A stretch of 11,030 bases of DNA from assembly GCA_028716125.1 (NCBI GenBank), contig JAQUQK010000043.1:1-11030 (forward strand), in the 5' to 3' direction. This DNA is from Thermoplasmatota archaeon (GTDB taxonomy: Archaea > Thermoplasmatota > JAQUQK01). The notes beneath the pieces were generated by a model, which was not told the DNA's origin, ran no database searches, and worked only from the letters and a program-made list of their open reading frames with translations. A program made the translations under genes and the position numbers. Position 1 is the stretch's first letter; every line of letters begins with the position of its first letter. This document shows, piece by piece, positions 1 through 6,715 of the stretch.

Positions 1-121
1 CTATTGGCAAATAATCCGGGCTCATTGGCAGCTAATGTGGGTCTTGGGTATCGGCTATTGGCAGCTAATCCGGGCCGAAAATCACGTTGTTTGCAGGTCT
101 TGGTGATTATGTTTGCAGGCC
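1..121. repeat. Cluster of short direct repeats, possible insertion-sequence end
   Basis: ATTGGCA occurs at 3-9, 24-30 and 57-63, each followed by a similar TAAT..GGG tail. TGTTTGCAGG occurs at 88-97 and 110-119, and GGTCTTGG at 40-47 and 96-103. Several interleaved ~20-bp direct repeats packed next to each other are typical of the multiple transposase-binding repeats at the ends of IS21-family elements. No transposase gene and no terminal dinucleotide can be seen here, so the family is an inference. The rest of any element would lie left of the window. No coding frame is evident in 1-169. Confidence 0.4.
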
Positions 122-169
122 GCAACAGATAGGTTACTCTGCAGGAAATTAACAAGAAGCTTCATTCAG

Positions 170-1777
170 TCAATGGCCGCCCGCCGCGTCACCGGCATCC
201 GCCGATACTTTTCTGACCCATGGCATCAACAATAAAGCCAGGAAAAATACCAGTGCCATGATATGAAACAACGTATTGAACGTGAGCACTTCGGCTTCTT
301 GCAGAACCAGACTGTAAAGCTGCTTGAGCGCGGCCAGTTCGCTGTCCGGTAACGACAATCCGGCCATGCGTTCCTGCAAGCCCGCCAGTAGCGATTGCGC
401 TTGTGGAGAGCCCGGCGTCACCGATTCACGCAACACCGCATAATGCCCCTTGTTCAATTGAATCATGAGCGTGTTAGCAACGGCAAGACCGATGGCGCCA
501 CCCAGGTTGCGCATCAGATTGTAAAGTCCGCTGGCATTCTTGACTTCCTCCGGCGGCAAAGTGCCCAAGGCCAGCGAATTGATGGGCAGAAAGGCAAACA
601 TCAGGGCAAAGCCACGCAAGGCCTGCGGCCAAAAAAACTCCCAGTAGCCTGACTCATGTGTGAGATCGCCGTTCATCCAGGCACCCAGCCCATAGAGAGA
701 CAAGCCCAGCGCCATCATTAATCGTGAATCCAATACTTTAGCGAGGGGGCCGGCGACGAAGGCCGACAGCAGCTGAAACAGCCCGGTGACCATCACATAT
801 TGGCCGATTTGCAGGCTGTTCAGGCCCTTGACACTGGCCAGATACATCGGCATCAAATAAACGGAGGAGTACATACCAATGCCAAGAATGAAGCTGAATA
901 CACAGCCCACGGCGAAGTTGAGATTGCGGAATGCCCAAAGGTCGACAATAGGGTGTTCGATGGTCAGTTCGCGATAGAACATGGTGATGCCGGCGACGGC
1001 GGCAACCACGCTGAAAAACACGACTTCGCGGCTATCAAACCATTCCTTCCGCACTCCTTCTTCCAGCACAAATTGCATACTGCCGAGAAAAACGATGATG
1101 TAGACGATGCCGCGGAAATCGATTTTTTCCAGCAATTGCCAGTCCGGTTCATCCACCCGCACGAACAGCCAAGTGCTCAGACACACCAAAAATCCCGGTA
1201 ACAGATTGATCAGAAACAGCGCTTTCCAGGAAAATGCTTCAGTAAGATAGCCGCCCAGCACCGGTCCCGCCGTGGGTGCGATGGTCACCACCAGGCCGAC
1301 GACGATGACCATGGCCGGTTGAAGACGGGGCGGAAACATCGTGTAGATCACCGCAAACACGGTGGGAATCATGGCGCCGCCAAACAAGCCTTGGAGGGTG
1401 CGAAAAACGACCATCGAGGGCAGATTCCAGGACAAGGCAACAAACAGGCTCATCAGCGTAAAGCCGCCGCAAGACAGCACGAACAGGTAACGGGTCGACA
1501 GCGCCCGGCTCAGCCAGCCTGACAGGGGGATAATCACCACTTCGGCAATCAGGTAGGCGGTTTGCACCCAGGCAATTTCATCTTGGGTAGCCGCCAATCC
1601 TGCCTGGATCTGTTGCATCGAACTGGCGACGATCTGGATATCCAGAATCGCCATGAAAATGCCGAACACCATGCCGAAAAAGCCGATCCATTGTTGCGGG
1701 GTGAGCGGTTTTTCAGCCACACCGCCCTGACTCTCCGGCGCGTCTTCGGCGGCTATAGCCGCTGCGCTCTTGGTCAT
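170..1777 (-). CDS. DHA2-family MFS multidrug efflux transporter (EmrB/QacA type)
   Basis: This is a 535-residue, very hydrophobic inner-membrane protein, the usual length for 14-helix DHA2 drug:H+ antiporters such as EmrB. After a ~30-residue cytoplasmic N-terminus the first helix carries AILDIQIVASSM, a variant of the DHA2 motif LDxTIVNVA. The loop between helices 2 and 3 carries the major-facilitator motif A region (LSGWLSRALSTRY). Helix 5 carries the antiporter motif C as GPVLGGYL at about residues 171-178. The start ATG overlaps the stop codon of the upstream adaptor gene (ATGA), so the two are translationally coupled. An AAGG lies 5 bases before the ATG. With the adaptor and the divergently encoded outer-membrane factor it would form a pump expelling toxic compounds to the outside. 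The substrate cannot be read from the sequence. I see no damage in the gene. Confidence 0.93.
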   Translation of the reverse strand: MTKSAAAIAAEDAPESQGGVAEKPLTPQQWIGFFGMVFGIFMAILDIQIVASSMQQIQAGLAATQDEIAWVQTAYLIAEVVIIPLSGWLSRALSTRYLFVLSCGGFTLMSLFVALSWNLPSMVVFRTLQGLFGGAMIPTVFAVIYTMFPPRLQPAMVIVVGLVVTIAPTAGPVLGGYLTEAFSWKALFLINLLPGFLVCLSTWLFVRVDEPDWQLLEKIDFRGIVYIIVFLGSMQFVLEEGVRKEWFDSREVVFFSVVAAVAGITMFYRELTIEHPIVDLWAFRNLNFAVGCVFSFILGIGMYSSVYLMPMYLASVKGLNSLQIGQYVMVTGLFQLLSAFVAGPLAKVLDSRLMMALGLSLYGLGAWMNGDLTHESGYWEFFWPQALRGFALMFAFLPINSLALGTLPPEEVKNASGLYNLMRNLGGAIGLAVANTLMIQLNKGHYAVLRESVTPGSPQAQSLLAGLQERMAGLSLPDSELAALKQLYSLVLQEAEVLTFNTLFHIMALVFFLALLLMPWVRKVSADAGDAAGGH

Positions 1778-2808
1778 ATCGCCTTACTCACCCGAATCTC
1801 GATCTCTGTGGACAGCCCCGGTCTCAGACGGCTTAAATCGGTGCCGGGGCGGAACAGAATCTTCACCGGGACACGGCGCACGATCTTGGTGAAGTTGCCG
1901 GTGGCGTTTTCCGACGGCAACAGACTGAATTCTGAACCGGACGCGGGTGCGAAACTGTCCAGCGACCCTTCGAAGACCTCATCGGGGTAGGCATCAACGT
2001 AAATCTCCGCCGATTGCCCCGGCTGCATTCGGGCGATCTGGGTTTCCTTGAAGTTCGCTTCCACGAACAGGCCATCGTCCGGAATCAGAAAGCCGAGTGC
2101 GTTACCGGGTTTGACCAATTGCCCGACCTGTACGCTGCGATTGCCGATGACGCCAGCCATTGGCGCTGTGATACGGGTATTTCCAAGGTCGATGCGGGCC
2201 AGCTCCAGCGCGGCCTCGGCGGCTTTGACACGGGCGCGGGTTTCCTCGATCTGTGCATCCAGAGCCGCCAATTCGCTTTTCGCTCCCTGCACGGCCGAAC
2301 TGAATTTATCCCGATGGGCGGATGCCTGGGTATAAGTAGATTGGGCACTATCATGCGATTGCGCGGAAATAGCCCCCTCCTGGGCGAGATTGCCGTAACG
2401 CTTCAAATCCTTGGCGGCGCGATTCAGATCGGCATTGGCGGCAGCGATATTCGCCGCCTCCTCGCGTATTTTGGCGTTTTGGGTGAGTTTGTTGGCTTCC
2501 AGGGTCTGGATGTGCGCTGTTTCCTCCAGCATCTGGGCTTCGGCCTCGGCGACACGGGCCTTAAAATCATGATCGTCGATCACCACCAGCAGATCGCCTG
2601 GTTTCACCTTCTGGTTATCCACGAACAACACCTCCTTGACATACCCGGTCTCCTTGGAGCTAATCAAGCTGATGTGCGCCTTCAGATAGGCGTTGTCGGT
2701 AGTTTCGAAAGGATGGATCGCCTTCAACCAATACAGAGTACCGGCAGCGATGGTGACAACGACAATCAAACTGATTGTCACGGATTTTTTGGAAACAGTG
2801 AGCGCCAT
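1774..2808 (-). CDS. HlyD/EmrA-family periplasmic adaptor (membrane fusion protein)
   Basis: This 344-residue protein is anchored by one N-terminal membrane helix (about residues 10-28) after a short, Lys-bearing cytoplasmic tail. The EmrA-like segment TDNAYLKAHIS follows, then the first half of a biotinyl-lipoyl domain (GYVKEVLFVDNQKVKPGD). Residues ~85-205 are an Ala/Glu/Gln-rich coiled-coil hairpin. The second lipoyl half follows (TRITAPMAGVIGNRSVQVGQ), then a beta-barrel region ending near the stop codon. In the EmrA family this protein bridges the inner-membrane transporter and the outer-membrane channel. It is the first gene of a two-gene minus-strand operon and overlaps the transporter gene by 4 bases. 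A convincing ribosome-binding site is not visible before ATG 2808 (only a distant AGG), so the start rests on the N-terminal match to the family. Confidence 0.92.
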   Translation of the reverse strand: MALTVSKKSVTISLIVVVTIAAGTLYWLKAIHPFETTDNAYLKAHISLISSKETGYVKEVLFVDNQKVKPGDLLVVIDDHDFKARVAEAEAQMLEETAHIQTLEANKLTQNAKIREEAANIAAANADLNRAAKDLKRYGNLAQEGAISAQSHDSAQSTYTQASAHRDKFSSAVQGAKSELAALDAQIEETRARVKAAEAALELARIDLGNTRITAPMAGVIGNRSVQVGQLVKPGNALGFLIPDDGLFVEANFKETQIARMQPGQSAEIYVDAYPDEVFEGSLDSFAPASGSEFSLLPSENATGNFTKIVRRVPVKILFRPGTDLSRLRPGLSTEIEIRVSKAI

Positions 2809-3055
2809 AAATTTTTATTTGCCTAACTAAACGGTGTAGTGTAGTCTAATCAATAATCTCATCTCAATGCAACAAGTTTTTTCAACGATGCGATGAACAA
2901 ATCTTACAACCCGAAACGACAGGCTATTCTTGAGTCGGCAAAGTGCGCTTTTATCGCGCGAAGAAGCAGAACAAAGAATGTCGAAAATTGATTTCTGTAT
3001 GGTATCGATAAATCGGTGACACCTTGCTAATGCAACATAGTAATTTAACAACACA
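2809..3055. promoter_or_regulatory. Divergent control region between efflux operons
   Basis: These 247 bases separate the minus-strand emrA-like start from the plus-strand tetR start, so promoters for both directions and the regulator's operator should lie here. I see a GTGTAGTGTAG direct repeat just upstream of the adaptor gene (near 2835-2845) and no strong -35/-10 pair. The right part is complicated by a decayed duplicate of the tetR start. AATGCAACA precedes both ATGs, so part of the spacer is itself a duplication. No clean long palindrome for a TetR operator was found by eye. Confidence 0.45.
2893..2991 (+). pseudogene. N-terminal remnant of a second tetR-type regulator gene
   Basis: ATG 2893 opens a 32-codon reading frame beginning MNKSYNPKRQAILESA and continuing CAFIARRS before it degenerates and stops at 2989-2991. 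It matches the start of the intact regulator 163 bases downstream (MSKPNNPKRQAILDAA, then AFIAHGYS), and the DNA ACGACAGGCTATTCT is identical in both. Only the first ~24 residues are recognisable, so no DNA-binding helix-turn-helix could be made. It is best read as the left-over of a tandem duplication or of a former neighbouring tetR gene. It could still matter as part of the leader or operator of the downstream gene. Confidence 0.7.
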
Positions 3056-3664
3056 ATGAGCAAACCAAATAACCCAAAACGACAGGCTATTCTCGATGCG
3101 GCCAGGCAGGCCTTCATCGCGCACGGTTACAGCGGCACCAGCATGGAAGCCATCGCCGAAGCCGCGCCGGTGTCGAAACCGACTCTTTACAACCATTTTA
3201 AAGGCAAACAGGAGTTATTCGCCGCAGTGATCGAGAGTCAGTGCGAGGCGGTGTTGAGTGCTCTTTCCAGCGTCCAGACCGGACTCCGCGATCCGGTCGC
3301 CGGCTTGAAAGCCATTGCCGGCGCTTTTGTCGAGCTGATTTATGCCGACGAAGCCTTGCAGCTTTACCGCCTGATCATCGCCGAGCAGAAACATTTTCCC
3401 GAGTTGGGCGAACTGGTTTACCGTTCCGGGCCTGAACCGGTGTTGCGGCAATTGTCGTCTTACCTTGCCGAACTGCATGCGTGTGGCGCCTTGCAGTTTG
3501 CCGACGTAGAAACATCGAGCCGGTTATTTTTTGGCATGCTGAAAGGCGATGAACATCTTCGCTGCCTGTTGGGCTTACAATCCGGCTTGAGTGTAGCGGC
3601 CAAACAACGTTTGATTGATGCCGTGGTTTCTTTATTTCTCAAAGGGCATGGCCATGAGGCATAA
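3056..3664 (+). CDS. TetR/AcrR-family transcriptional regulator
   Basis: This 202-residue protein has the TetR N-terminal DNA-binding domain at about residues 8-55. Its helix-turn-helix runs through GYSGTSMEAIAEAAPVSKPT and is followed by LYNHFKGKQELFAAVI, the family hallmark. The remaining ~145 residues are an all-helical ligand and dimer domain resembling the AefR-like C-terminal family (DEALQLYRLIIAEQKHFPEL). Such proteins repress adjacent pump genes until a ligand binds, so the obvious targets are the divergent adaptor-transporter operon and its own operon with the outer-membrane factor. No clear Shine-Dalgarno precedes ATG 3056. The start is supported by the family N-terminus and by the parallel start of the upstream remnant. 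Its 3' end overlaps the next gene by 11 bases. Confidence 0.92.
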   Translation: MSKPNNPKRQAILDAARQAFIAHGYSGTSMEAIAEAAPVSKPTLYNHFKGKQELFAAVIESQCEAVLSALSSVQTGLRDPVAGLKAIAGAFVELIYADEALQLYRLIIAEQKHFPELGELVYRSGPEPVLRQLSSYLAELHACGALQFADVETSSRLFFGMLKGDEHLRCLLGLQSGLSVAAKQRLIDAVVSLFLKGHGHEA

Positions 3665-5060
3665 AACCGGCTGGTTATTACTCCTGGGTGGTTTGGCCGG
3701 ATGCACGATGGGGCCCGATTATCGCAAAGTCGAGCCTGCGGTCCCGAAGCATTGGCAGGCCGCACAAGAACCGGAAGCGGGCTTGAAACCGGCCCGTCCG
3801 GAGGACTTGAAAAACTGGTGGAAAAGTTTTGGCGATGCGCACCTGAACCATCTCATGGATCAAGCGTTGGCGGGCAACCTGGATGTCAAGATAGCGCTGG
3901 CCCGCATCGACCAGGCCCGCGCCGAGCGTCGCAGCACCCGTGCGGAACTGTTTCCGACCGTCAACGTAACGACGGGGGCGCAGCGCCAAGACAACCCGTT
4001 TCCCGGCTTCGCGCCCGACATCAAGTTCAACCTGTTCGAGCTGGGTTTCGACGCCCTCTGGGAAGTCGATTTGTTCGGCCGTCAGCAACGCCGACTGGAG
4101 GCCGCCACTGCCGATCTGGAGGGCGCGGGCGAACAGTATCACCAGTCCCTGGTGGCGCTGACGGCCGAGCTGGCGCGCAGTTATGTTGACTACCGCAGTC
4201 TTCAGAATCAACTGCGAATAACGCGCTCGAACCTGAAGTCGCAGCAGCAAACGCTGGAACTGACCGAAAGGCTCAACGCCGAAGGCGTGGGAACCCGGCA
4301 CGATGTGGTGCGGGCGCGGGCCCAGACCGAGACCACGGACACCCAGATTCCGGCGCTGGAAGCAACGCTGGTCGCCGCATTGCGGCAACTGGAAGTCCTG
4401 GTGGGACGTCAACCCGGTACGCTGGATGCCGAATTGAATTCCACTGAAGCCGTGCCGGCAGCGCCGGGACGGGAGATTCTGGCTTCGCCCGCCGAAATGA
4501 TACGCCGCCGCCCAGACCTTCGCGTGGCTGAACGCCAACTCGCGGCGGCAACGGCCATGCAAGGGGCGGCAATCGCAGAATTGTTTCCGAAAATATCGTT
4601 GTCGGCTTTTGTAGGTCTGCGTAACACCGATATCGAAAGCCTGTTCAAATCGGCCGCCTTCTCCTACGGCACCGCTGCCAACCTGTTGCAACCGTTGCTC
4701 AATTTCGGCCGCATCCGGGCCGGTATCGACCTGGCTGATGCGCAGCAAAAGGAAGCCTATCTGACCTTCGAAAAGGCGGTGATCGAAGCCCTTCGGGAAA
4801 CGGAAACCGCTTTGACGCGTTATCTTAAGGAGGAAGTTCGCCGCCAGACGCTGGCCGGCGCAGTGGCGGACCATCAGGAATCGGTACGTCTGTCGCAACT
4901 GCGTTATCAGGAAGGCGTTTCCACGTTTCTGGACGTGCTGGATGCCCAGCGCGCGCTTTATGCGGTTGAAATCGAGCTGGCTCGTTCCGAAGCCGAGACT
5001 TCCACGAATCTGATCGCCGTGTATAAAGCACTGGGTGGCGGCGCTAATGCCCAGCTGTAG
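3654..5060 (+). CDS. Efflux outer-membrane factor lipoprotein, NodT/OprM type
   Basis: This 468-residue outer-membrane channel subunit belongs to the TolC/OprM superfamily. The ATG at 3654 is preferred because AAAGGG at 3641-3646 sits 7 bases upstream. It also gives a compact lipoprotein signal with lipobox LAGC at residues 14-17, followed by the NodT-family opening TMGPDYRKVEPAVP. An in-frame ATG at 3648 is possible. Two OEP repeats follow, with typical pieces such as ALARIDQARAERRSTRAELFPTV, DALWEVDLFGRQ, RRRPDLRVAERQLAAATA and FLDVLDAQRALYAVE. The start lies inside the end of tetR, so the pair is probably co-transcribed and coupled. With the divergent EmrAB-like genes it completes a dedicated tripartite pump, as in other EmrAB/FarAB-type loci. 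The gene appears intact. Confidence 0.93.
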   Translation: MRHKTGWLLLLGGLAGCTMGPDYRKVEPAVPKHWQAAQEPEAGLKPARPEDLKNWWKSFGDAHLNHLMDQALAGNLDVKIALARIDQARAERRSTRAELFPTVNVTTGAQRQDNPFPGFAPDIKFNLFELGFDALWEVDLFGRQQRRLEAATADLEGAGEQYHQSLVALTAELARSYVDYRSLQNQLRITRSNLKSQQQTLELTERLNAEGVGTRHDVVRARAQTETTDTQIPALEATLVAALRQLEVLVGRQPGTLDAELNSTEAVPAAPGREILASPAEMIRRRPDLRVAERQLAAATAMQGAAIAELFPKISLSAFVGLRNTDIESLFKSAAFSYGTAANLLQPLLNFGRIRAGIDLADAQQKEAYLTFEKAVIEALRETETALTRYLKEEVRRQTLAGAVADHQESVRLSQLRYQEGVSTFLDVLDAQRALYAVEIELARSEAETSTNLIAVYKALGGGANAQL

Positions 5061-5083
5061 CCGCAAATGTTCCAGGAGAAATG

Positions 5084-5161
5084 ATGAGCAGACAGATAAA
5101 ATCGATACTGACCCTCGCTCTCGTCGGCATTGCCATCGCTGCGGCGGCTGTGGCGTGGTGA
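5084..5161 (+). pseudogene. N-terminal remnant of an HlyD-like adaptor (25 codons)
   Basis: A strong ribosome-binding site (AGGAG at 5074-5078) precedes ATG 5084 (a tandem ATG lies at 5081). A 25-codon frame follows, reading MSRQIKSILTLALVG then an Ala/Val-rich stretch ending AVAW before TGA. This is a short basic head plus one membrane helix, as at the start of HlyD/YbhG-type adaptors. Those commonly follow an outer-membrane factor gene in ABC-exporter operons. It starts 23 bases after the outer-membrane factor stop. The frame ends exactly where permease-like sequence begins in another frame, so I read it as the left end of a large deletion. It could instead be translated as a single-pass small membrane protein. 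Confidence 0.5.
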
Positions 5162-5258
5162 GTCTTACGCCCCATTTCTGGCCTTGTCGGTCATCGGCAG
5201 CGTCTTTTTTGCGCTCGCACTGTCACGCTTCCGCAAGACCATCAGCTCAATGGCTTGA
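5162..5258 (+). pseudogene. C-terminal remnant of an ABC-2 type permease
   Basis: In the frame starting at 5163 the sequence reads SYAPFLALSVIGSVFF, then ALALSRFRKT, then ISSMA and a stop at 5256-5258. A last membrane helix followed by a short basic RFRK tail is the normal end of ABC-2 transporter permeases of the YbhR/YhhJ kind. There is no start codon or upstream permease sequence, and the preceding bases belong to an adaptor-like N-terminus in a different frame. The simplest reading is that an operon of adaptor, ATPase and permease genes once followed the outer-membrane factor and was lost by one internal deletion near 5150-5163. The family call rests on only 31 residues. Confidence 0.5.
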
Positions 5259-5521
5259 TTAGATCTTGAGCACGCCATGAAAAACGTGCCCAACAACCTT
5301 AACCATCTCAAGTTCTTCAGCTTGAAGATAAGTTGCAGCTCATGGCCGTTGTCAGCTTGTCGTAAAACACATGTTTATCGATACCTTGTGAATTTTGCTT
5401 TACTTGTCATTTTCAGAAGACGACTGCACCATTTCATTGACCTTGACATGCTGTGTGCATAAGACTTCTGACCATGCGCTGATCAGTAAACATCTTCACC
5501 ATTATTGTCCAAAACTGGACG
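5259..5521. other. Intergenic stretch without a recognisable gene
   Basis: I see no convincing coding frame here. Small inverted repeats are present: TCTTCA-GCT-TGAAGA at 5314-5328, and GTCCA-AAAC-TGGAC at 5507-5520 directly behind the stop of the minus-strand 30-codon gene. The latter could be a weak hairpin at its 3' end, but no T-run follows on either strand. Confidence 0.4.
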
Positions 5522-5614
5522 TTATGTTACGTTGAAGACTGGTCGGAAAGTGACGTTGACCTCAACATCCTCACCGCCGCTTCCGCGTACCAGTCCCATG
5601 TTGTCGTTTTCCAT
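5522..5614 (-). pseudogene. Miniature HigA-like XRE antitoxin with the DNA-binding middle deleted (30 codons)
   Basis: A strong ribosome-binding site (GGAGG, plus-strand complement at 5620-5624) lies 5 bases before ATG 5614. The product begins MENDNMGLVRGSG, closely matching the usual opening of ~100-residue HigA/XRE antitoxins (…ELVRGSGNVFRDLG…). It ends GEDVEVNVTFRPVFNVT, matching the usual C-terminal strand of the same proteins (…LG.DVEV.V..RP…). The helix-turn-helix middle of about 70 residues is absent and the frame is kept across the junction. No partner toxin is seen. Family recognition is from memory of conserved patterns. The piece is either decay or a tiny expressed protein. It lies 73 bases downstream of the recombinase gene on the same strand. 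Confidence 0.55.
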
Positions 5615-5655
5615 TAAAGCCTCCTTCAGTCTCTATACTCTATATAAGGAATAGG

Positions 5656-5671
5656 GCTTATCAAAATAAGC
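5656..5671. promoter_or_regulatory. Small inverted repeat between recombinase and mini-antitoxin
   Basis: GCTTAT-CAAA-ATAAGC is a 6-bp stem with a 4-base loop, 16 bases past the recombinase stop and ~40 bases before the 30-codon gene. It is AT-rich and lacks a U-tract, so it may be a remnant antitoxin operator or a weak hairpin. TATATA-rich DNA at 5634-5645 could serve as a -10 for the minus-strand mini-gene. Confidence 0.3.
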
Positions 5672-5687
5672 ACATTATGCTCATTCT

Positions 5688-6656
5688 TCAATAGTTCACC
5701 TTGAATGTCGGGCTATCTTCCGGCCTGGTCTTGCGATGATCGTAAATCCGTGTTGTGGAAATATTTGCGTGTCCCAGCCACTCTTGCACCTTGGCAATAT
5801 CGGCCTGATGATCGAGCGCATTGGTGGCCGCTGTTGCGCGTAACGCATGAGCGCCAATCGTAAAACCCAGCTCAGTTGAGTAAGCGCGCACGATCTTATA
5901 GATACCGTCGGCGGTGATAGCTTTACCCAGGCCGTTCTTGGTGTTATTGCTCACCGACCGAAACAATGCGCCAGTTTCGTCCGTTCCGTGTCCGGCTATT
6001 TCTATATACTCATAGACAAGTCTACTTGCGGCTGGATGCAATGGCACATAGCGGGTTTTCCCGCCTTTTCCAGAGACTTTGAGGTGCGGAACGCCGCGCC
6101 GCTCATGCTTAAAGTCTTTGATCGTGAGTTTGCACACTTCCTCACGCCGGAGCGCGTGATAGAGCAGGGTGGCGAGGATCGCGCGGTCACGCTTGGTGCG
6201 GAGCGTAGAACCGTCGGGCGCATCGAGCAGTTTGCGCGCCTGATGATCGCCAAGCGCAGGCGTCCGACCTTCATTGCTGTCATTTTTGGGCCGTTTGACG
6301 CCTTTAACCGGATTATGGGTTACGGCGTTTTTTTCACAGAGATAATCGAACAACGACGCTAGGGCTGCCAGACGATGCCGGATCGTGCTGCCGCTGCGGT
6401 CGCGGTTGATAAGATCGTCACGCCAAGCGATGACATGGGCGCGGGTCACGATGCGAAACTCGTCCGCCTTCTTAATGCCGGTGAACCGCATGAAGTCCTT
6501 AATGGCGTTTTCGTAAGTGCGCCGTGTGCAGCGGTTGGTGATGTTAGCGAACCATTCGACTTCGGGCGGCACGTCGGACAGACGCAGAAAATCTTCGGCG
6601 GTCAAAAGCCGGTTTTGGGTTGGGATAGTTTGGACGGGATTTTGTGTGTCTTTCAT
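5688..6656 (-). CDS. Tyrosine recombinase (XerC/D-like integrase), intact
   Basis: This is a 322-residue protein from ATG 6656. A GTG five codons earlier keeps the frame open, but GAGGT sits 6 bases before the ATG and decides for it. Residues ~18-105 form the SAM-like core-binding domain (VEWFANITNRCTRRTYENAI). The catalytic domain follows with every expected residue: Arg170 (HALRREEV), Lys197 (SGKGGKTR), His270 and Arg273 (HALR), His296 (LGHANIS) and the nucleophile Tyr305 (RIYDH). Such enzymes cut and join DNA at specific sites with short spacers. The gene lies 59 bases behind a toxin gene on the same strand and may be transcribed with the TacAT pair. Its N-terminal half is about 50% identical to the truncated recombinase at 8433-8741. 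Its function could be integration, excision or resolution. Confidence 0.92.
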   Translation of the reverse strand: MKDTQNPVQTIPTQNRLLTAEDFLRLSDVPPEVEWFANITNRCTRRTYENAIKDFMRFTGIKKADEFRIVTRAHVIAWRDDLINRDRSGSTIRHRLAALASLFDYLCEKNAVTHNPVKGVKRPKNDSNEGRTPALGDHQARKLLDAPDGSTLRTKRDRAILATLLYHALRREEVCKLTIKDFKHERRGVPHLKVSGKGGKTRYVPLHPAASRLVYEYIEIAGHGTDETGALFRSVSNNTKNGLGKAITADGIYKIVRAYSTELGFTIGAHALRATAATNALDHQADIAKVQEWLGHANISTTRIYDHRKTRPEDSPTFKVNY

Positions 6657-6693
6657 CTTTTCACCTCGCACGCAGCGCTAGGATCATTCGCCA

Positions 6694-6708
6694 TGAGGAG
6701 GCTCCTCA
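6694..6708. other. Short perfect inverted repeat between toxin and recombinase genes
   Basis: TGAGGAG-G-CTCCTCA lies in the 59-base gap between the GNAT toxin stop and the recombinase start. As RNA it would fold as a 5-bp stem with a 5-base loop. No T-run follows on the minus strand, so read-through into the recombinase gene is plausible. It contains GGAG-like sequence on both strands and could be fortuitous. Confidence 0.25.
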
Positions 6709-6715
6709 CGAAGGC

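Noticed and set aside
2014..2826. 270-codon open frame on the plus strand opposite the adaptor gene
   Set aside because: It lies entirely antisense to the well-supported HlyD/EmrA-like gene and has no recognisable domain.
3615..3653. Longer N-terminus of the outer-membrane factor from ATG 3615
   Set aside because: The added residues precede a proper lipoprotein signal peptide, and the ribosome-binding site AAAGGG at 3641 points to 3654.
3678..5066. 462-codon open frame on the minus strand opposite the outer-membrane factor gene
   Set aside because: It is the antisense of a clearly recognised protein in GC-rich DNA, and the translation shows no family pattern, signal or ribosome site. It is a codon-bias shadow.
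5277..5462. 61-codon plus-strand frame beginning MKNVPNNLNHLKFF
   Set aside because: There is no ribosome-binding site, no recognisable family and a scattered composition. It lies in debris between two deletion scars.
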